A stretch of DNA of 38,188 bases from the NCBI GenBank assembly GCA_021785435.1, contig JAJYFE010000024.1, positions 1-38,188 on the forward strand, read 5' to 3'. This stretch comes from Planctomycetota bacterium. GTDB taxonomy: Bacteria; Planctomycetota; Phycisphaerae; WQYP01. The translations under genes were made by a program, and so were the position numbers. Positions 34,531 through 38,188 of the stretch are shown here, in pieces (the stretch's first letter is position 1; each line of letters begins with the position of its first letter). Under the pieces are notes generated by a model, which was not told the DNA's origin, did not search any database, and saw only the letters and a program-made list of their open reading frames with translations.

Positions 34531-35779
34531 TGAACTTCCAGGCGACTATGTTTATTGTCGGCGGACGCTCTTGCAGCGGCTCCAAGAGGCGGCGCCGGGC
34601 CGCATCCAATTGCTGACCGGGCCACGGCAGGTCGGTAAAACCACGCTGTTGCTGGAGATCGCCGAACGGCTCGGTGCGCAAGCCGTTTATGCAGCCGGTG
34701 ACGAGCCGGAGGCCTCGCTTCCGGGCTTCTGGGAGCGCCGCTGGGCGGACGTGGAAGCACGGGCGCGGCGTGGTAGCGCCGTCCTGCTGCTGGACGAAGT
34801 GCATCAGTTGGGCGACTGGGCAGGGCGGCTTAAGGGGTATTGGGACCGGGCGCACCGCGACCACGTTCCCGTTCATGTGGTGGCTACCGGGTCGTCGGCG
34901 TTGCGCGTCGCTACGGGATCACGGGAAAGCCTGGCCGGACGGTTCGAGCGCCTGACCTTGAGCCACTGGCCCGCCGCGTCGCTGGCCGCTGTTTTCCAGT
35001 TAGCGCCGCATCACGCCGCGTCGGACGTTGTCCAATTCGGCTCCTATCCCGGCGCTGCGGGATTGACGAAAGATCCCGTGCGCTGGCGTGCCTATGTACG
35101 CGAGGCCATTATCGAGCCGGCGATCGGCCGCGATATCCTGGCGCTGGGCGCGGTACGGCGCCCCGCACTGCTGCGGCAGGTGTTAACGATTGCGGTGGAC
35201 CTGCCGGCGAAGATTGTCTCGCTGCAAAAATTGCAGGGCCAGTTGGGGGGCCGCGGCGCTTTGGAAACGGTGGCGCAGTACTTGGCGCTGCTGCAGGACG
35301 CCTACCTGATCGCGCCTCTGGAACGTTTCTCGGCGCGGGTCCATCGGCGCCGGGCGGCGCCCCCAAAGCTGATCACCCTCAATAATGCTCTGCTTTCGGC
35401 CATGCACGCCGCTGGGGCTCCCGATCCCTTGGGCGAGCCTGGGCGATTCGGGGTGTGGGTTGAAAACGCCTGCCTGGCCTTCGGCATCAATCAGGGGCAA
35501 AAAGTGACCTACTGGCGCGAGGAACCGTTGGAGATCGACGCCGTATTTGAAGGAACCTGGGGCCAATGGGCGGTTGAAGTAAAAACCGGCGAGTTCGACG
35601 CGCCGGCGCTCAAGGGGCTGTTCGAGTTCTGTCGGCGTAACCCCGTGTTCAGCCCGCTGGTAATCACGGCGCCGGGGCGCGAGCCGCTGGCGCGCCGCCA
35701 CGGTGTAGCGGCGGTCAGTTGGCAGGATTTTCTTCTCTCCGGCCCGCCGGAGGGGGATAGCGCAAGGCGGCAACTCTAA
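34526..35779 (+). CDS. AAA+ ATPase with DUF4143 domain (AAA_14 type)
   Basis: A 417-aa ATPase with Walker A TGPRQVGKTT (residues 31-40), Walker B AVLLLDEVHQL (Asp 90, Glu 91), the sensor-like VHVVATGSSALR, and the C-terminal DUF4143 region with YLALLQDAYLIAPLERF and the nuclease-like fold segment WGQWAVEVKTGEFDAPALKGL. Such proteins are widespread, often solitary and accessory; their role is not established, though toxin/defence links have been suggested. The E...EVKTG pattern resembles PD-(D/E)xK nucleases. The start codon is inside a perfect palindrome, with a promoter just upstream. It is likely horizontally mobile, which is inference from family habit. Confidence 0.93.
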   Translation: MIELPGDYVYCRRTLLQRLQEAAPGRIQLLTGPRQVGKTTLLLEIAERLGAQAVYAAGDEPEASLPGFWERRWADVEARARRGSAVLLLDEVHQLGDWAGRLKGYWDRAHRDHVPVHVVATGSSALRVATGSRESLAGRFERLTLSHWPAASLAAVFQLAPHHAASDVVQFGSYPGAAGLTKDPVRWRAYVREAIIEPAIGRDILALGAVRRPALLRQVLTIAVDLPAKIVSLQKLQGQLGGRGALETVAQYLALLQDAYLIAPLERFSARVHRRRAAPPKLITLNNALLSAMHAAGAPDPLGEPGRFGVWVENACLAFGINQGQKVTYWREEPLEIDAVFEGTWGQWAVEVKTGEFDAPALKGLFEFCRRNPVFSPLVITAPGREPLARRHGVAAVSWQDFLLSGPPEGDSARRQL

Positions 35780-35845
35780 TCCCTTGTTAAAATGGCTACA
35801 AGTGCGCTGTTTTGAAAATGACGGATTGAGGCGCCGACCGGGATA

Positions 35846-35942
35846 CCACCCCCGGCAAAGTCTCCAAAGGCGACGCCTCAATCCACGGAGGGCCGCCGTG
35901 GGCGACTAAACTATTCCGCGTCCGTGCGGACCGGGGGCTAGA
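35846..35942. repeat. Interspersed repeat, copy 3 (divergent)
   Basis: It matches copy 1 from ccacccccggcaaagtctcc through ggcgactaaactattccgc to gtgcggaccgggggctagat with scattered substitutions. It retains the middle part that copy 2 has lost, so full-length copies seem to include that part. It lies between the AAA+ ATPase gene and the solute-binding protein gene. Confidence 0.75.
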
Positions 35943-36055
35943 TACGTGATGCCGGGGCCATTTTCATTGTCCGCGGGTCGAAGACTCGCCTTGGCGAGTG
36001 CCCGCACGGGGCATGAGCAACTGTTCGTGGCACCCCGACGGTCTGGAATGATCCT

Positions 36056-37483
36056 ATGCTCCCAATTCGGCGCACGATAAAAGCGACGGTTCTGACGGCC
36101 CTGCTAGGCCTGGGGCTGACGGTGTTGCTGTTCGGGCCGCGCGGGACGAAAATTCCCCCGCACCGGGTGGTGGTGGAATACTGGGAAAAGTGGCGGGGCC
36201 ATGAAGCGGAGCAGATGCGGCAGATCGTGGATTCGTTCAATCGGACCGTGGGGCGCCGTAAAGGCATTTACGTGCGGTATCTGCCCACCAGCAACATTGA
36301 TCAGAAAACCCTGATCGCTACAGCCGCGGGTGTTCCGCCGGACATCGCCGGTTTGTGGGATATGACCTTGCCCGAGTACGCCGCGATGGGCGCCTTAACC
36401 CGGCTGGGGCGCTATGCCCGGGCCTATGGCATTACAGCCAAAACCTATGTGCCGGTATACTGGCGCGGCTGCCACTACCACGGTCATTTGTATGCCCTGG
36501 TCAGTACGCCCATGGCGGTGGCACTGCTGTATAATAAACAGATCTTTCAACGGCACTCGGCCCAACTTCGGGCGGCGGGATTGAACCCCAGTCAGCCGCC
36601 GCGTACGCTCGCCCAACTGGATCAGTATGCCCGTGTCCTGACCAAATTCGGACCGCGGGGGCGGTTGGTCCGGGCGGGATTTTTACCGATCACCAGTTGG
36701 TACATGAACGAAACCTATCTGTGGTTTGGTGGGCGCATCTGGAACCCCCGGACCCGCCGCTTTACACTGACCAGCCCCGCCGTGATCAGCGCTTACCGCT
36801 GGATCCAAAGCTATTCGAAATGGTTAGGCCCCAGGACGATGCTGGCTTTTTATTCCGGTTTGAGCAATTTCGATTCGCCCCAGAATCCTTTCCTGACCGG
36901 GCAGTTGGTCATGGAGCCGCAAGGCCCCTGGATGGCCAACTATATTTATCACCTTAAGCCAAGCCTCTCGACCTTGCGTTGGAAGAACAAGAAAGCGGAG
37001 TTGAAAATGCCGCTGGCGAAGCGGTTGAAAAATTATGCCTGGGCCTTTGCGCCATTTCCCTCCGCGGTGCCGGGGCTTACGGACGTTACCTACGCCGGAT
37101 TTGATTGTTTCGTAATTCCGCGCGGGGCGCCACATCCGCGGGCGGCCTTCGCATTTATCGCGTACGTCAATCGGCGGAAAGTCATGGAGCGGCTCTGCAT
37201 GATGCAGGGCAAGAATTCACCGCTGGCGAAGGTGAGCCGGAACTTTCTGGAGCACAGCAAGAATCCTTACATCGGCGTGTTCGAGAAACTGGCCGCCAGC
37301 CCCAATGCCCACGGTCTGCCGCGGCTTCCCATCTTGATGCAGGTGGTCGATGAATTAAATATCGTCGCACAGCGCGTGGCGCTATTGCAGGCCTCACCCC
37401 GCCAGGCGCTGGCGCGGGCGCAAACGCGGCTGCAGGCGGCGTACAATGAATATGAAGCGATCCAGCGGCTCCGCCGAGAATAG
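36056..37483 (+). CDS. Extracellular solute-binding protein, family 1 (sugar ABC type)
   Basis: A 475-aa substrate-binding protein of the sugar ABC transporter type. A membrane anchor or signal lies at residues 10-27 (TVLTALLGLGLTVLLFG). The binding-protein fold begins VVVEYWEKWRGHEAEQMRQI and continues with GVPPDIAGLWDMTLPEYAAMG, AVALLYNKQIFQ and TLAQLDQYARVLT. Further conserved pieces are MNETYLWFGGRIWNP, GPWMANYI and YAGFDCFVIPRGAPHPRAAFAFIAYV. The N-terminus lacks an obvious lipobox Cys. No good ribosome site precedes ATG 36056. No permease gene follows in the window, so the transporter partners are elsewhere or lost. Context suggests uptake of sugars. Confidence 0.9.
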   Translation: MLPIRRTIKATVLTALLGLGLTVLLFGPRGTKIPPHRVVVEYWEKWRGHEAEQMRQIVDSFNRTVGRRKGIYVRYLPTSNIDQKTLIATAAGVPPDIAGLWDMTLPEYAAMGALTRLGRYARAYGITAKTYVPVYWRGCHYHGHLYALVSTPMAVALLYNKQIFQRHSAQLRAAGLNPSQPPRTLAQLDQYARVLTKFGPRGRLVRAGFLPITSWYMNETYLWFGGRIWNPRTRRFTLTSPAVISAYRWIQSYSKWLGPRTMLAFYSGLSNFDSPQNPFLTGQLVMEPQGPWMANYIYHLKPSLSTLRWKNKKAELKMPLAKRLKNYAWAFAPFPSAVPGLTDVTYAGFDCFVIPRGAPHPRAAFAFIAYVNRRKVMERLCMMQGKNSPLAKVSRNFLEHSKNPYIGVFEKLAASPNAHGLPRLPILMQVVDELNIVAQRVALLQASPRQALARAQTRLQAAYNEYEAIQRLRRE

Positions 37484-37878
37484 CCGCCGGCGTGGTATGG
37501 AACTGCCGACTGCCCGAACCGGGGTGGAACCAGCTGCGGACTACGCGACAGGCAACCAATTTTCAAAACACCCGCGGTAAAATCGGCAGCAGGTGACCTG
37601 GATGCCGATCTGGCGCTGGTCGCGGATACGCTGGCCGTCGCTGCCGGAATATATCCGGCTGGCAGTCGTCGCTCTGGTCAAGACCGGCGGGTAGTGCATA
37701 GAGCGGTTGCTAAAAATAAACTGCACATTGGGAGTCGGGCTTCCAGCCCGACAGTCGGCCAAGATGGCCGACCCCCAAAATAATGTGTGGTTTATTTTTG
37801 GCAATCGCTATAATCGTGCACGGCCGTACACTTGCAGCACCCGACCCGTGTTTGCAGGGGCACGGCAGGTTGCTTGAG
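37484..37878. other. Convergent intergenic region with a structured repeat
   Basis: No supported gene. A short plus-strand ORF from GTG 37594 (VTWMPIWRWSRIRWPSLPEY...) ends at 37695 and is not convincing. The region then holds the nested inverted-repeat element at 37703-37810. It separates the solute-binding protein gene and the phosphatase gene, which converge. Confidence 0.5.
37703..37810. repeat. 108-bp nested inverted-repeat element
   Basis: Terminal arms of 20 nt (agcggttgctaaaaataaac and gtttatttttggcaatcgct) pair at 18 positions; the two exceptions are G-T/T-G wobble pairs. Inside are two perfect small hairpins in tandem: gtcgggct-tcc-agcccgac (37734-37752) and gtcggcca-aga-tggccgac (37755-37773). 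In RNA this would form a three-way-junction-like structure. It is MITE- or REP/BIME-like and could act as a bidirectional terminator. Confidence 0.8.
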
Positions 37879-38187
37879 CTATTGGCTGCCGGTCTTCCGT
37901 CCGGCCGCGCCACGTTCAAAGGCGTCGGCTACCGTGTGGTAGACGTGCGGGTTGGGCGTGTAGAGCTGCCAGAACCGGCGCCCGTCCAGTCCCAGTGCGT
38001 CGCTGATCGCCGCGGCCACCGCCGGGCTGCGCGACATGCCCTGCTCGCAATGCACCACGATCGCGCCAACAGCGGCCTCGTACTTTCGGACAAACGCACA
38101 GATTTCATCCGCTTGAGTGGGTGTGATCGGCCTAACCTCTGGCGGTAGCTCAAAATTGGCCGACGGCTCGGCATCGTGAAACGCCAA
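37879..38187 (-). CDS. Protein-tyrosine/dual-specificity phosphatase, 5' end cut by window edge
   Basis: The visible 102 residues contain the Cys-based phosphatase signature VVHCEQGMSRSPAVAAAI (HCx5R, with the nucleophile Cys and phosphate-binding Arg), preceded by PTQADEICAFVRKYEAAVGA as in small dual-specificity phosphatases. The apparent TTG start at 38187 is almost certainly internal, because the frame is open to the window edge. The upstream part would carry the general-acid loop. The target is unknown. Confidence 0.8.
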   Translation of the reverse strand: MAFHDAEPSANFELPPEVRPITPTQADEICAFVRKYEAAVGAIVVHCEQGMSRSPAVAAAISDALGLDGRRFWQLYTPNPHVYHTVADAFERGAAGRKTGSQ

Positions 38188-38188
38188 G

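Noticed and set aside
37594-37695. Plus-strand ORF VTWMPIWRWSRIRWPSLPEY... after the solute-binding protein gene
   Set aside because: Considered as a permease remnant, but it is only 33 codons, lacks a ribosome site and matches nothing I recognise.
1-38188. CRISPR array or tRNA genes
   Set aside because: No regularly spaced identical repeats and no tRNA cloverleaf were noticed; the tandem duplications at 11421-11750 and 23636-23766 are promoter duplications.

Overview
The window is a GC-rich stretch of bacterial chromosome that looks like Planctomycetota, most likely class Phycisphaerae or a close relative. Signs are the pseudopilin-like proteins with an FTLIELL N-terminus and an H...DG-type motif, the sulfatase and fucosidase genes, the uroporphyrinogen-decarboxylase-like (COG0407) pair, and abundant short palindromic and interspersed repeats. 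No rRNA, tRNA or CRISPR array was recognised. The lineage call is inference from gene content.

Region 1 (about 0.2-23.6 kb) is entirely on the minus strand and is a carbohydrate-degradation island. It holds two cassettes with the same order. Cassette B is, in transcription order, a GntR-type regulator with a sugar-binding-like effector domain (22423-23589), a pseudopilin (20859-22031), a large secreted glycosidase with LamG-like and CBM9-like ends (17087-20749), a GHL6-like TIM-barrel protein, a GH29 alpha-L-fucosidase and two UroD-family proteins. Cassette A is a paralogous regulator (10325-11470), a paralogous pseudopilin (8694-10160), a secreted protein, a sulfatase, an unassigned TIM-barrel-like protein and a GH95-like fucosidase-related enzyme. 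Fucosidase families plus a sulfatase suggest a sulfated, fucose-containing polysaccharide as substrate. Both regulator genes have duplicated control regions: tandem sigma70-type promoters with 17-bp spacers, a truncated copy of the regulator's own 5' end in A, and two copies of a 17-bp inverted-repeat operator candidate in B.

Region 2 (about 23.9-32.3 kb, minus strand) is housekeeping: PTS enzyme I (ptsI), a small secreted secretin/STN-like Gly/Asn-rich protein, lepA, and the classical dnaX-ybaB-recR order.

Region 3 (about 32.8-38.2 kb) is mainly on the plus strand: a ThuA::Gfo/Idh/MocA fusion oxidoreductase, an AAA+ ATPase of the AAA_14/DUF4143 type whose start codon lies inside a perfect 30-bp palindrome, and a sugar-ABC-type extracellular solute-binding protein. 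A nested inverted-repeat element and a truncated protein-tyrosine/dual-specificity phosphatase gene on the minus strand close the window.

Several repeat families run through the window: a roughly 150-bp interspersed repeat in four places, a GTCGCC-n-GGCGAC palindromic core, and a CTCTGTG-type element inserted in frame in a coding sequence. The best candidates for something new are the duplicated regulator-pseudopilin-glycosidase cassettes with their doubled promoter-operators, and the palindrome-start ATPase gene.
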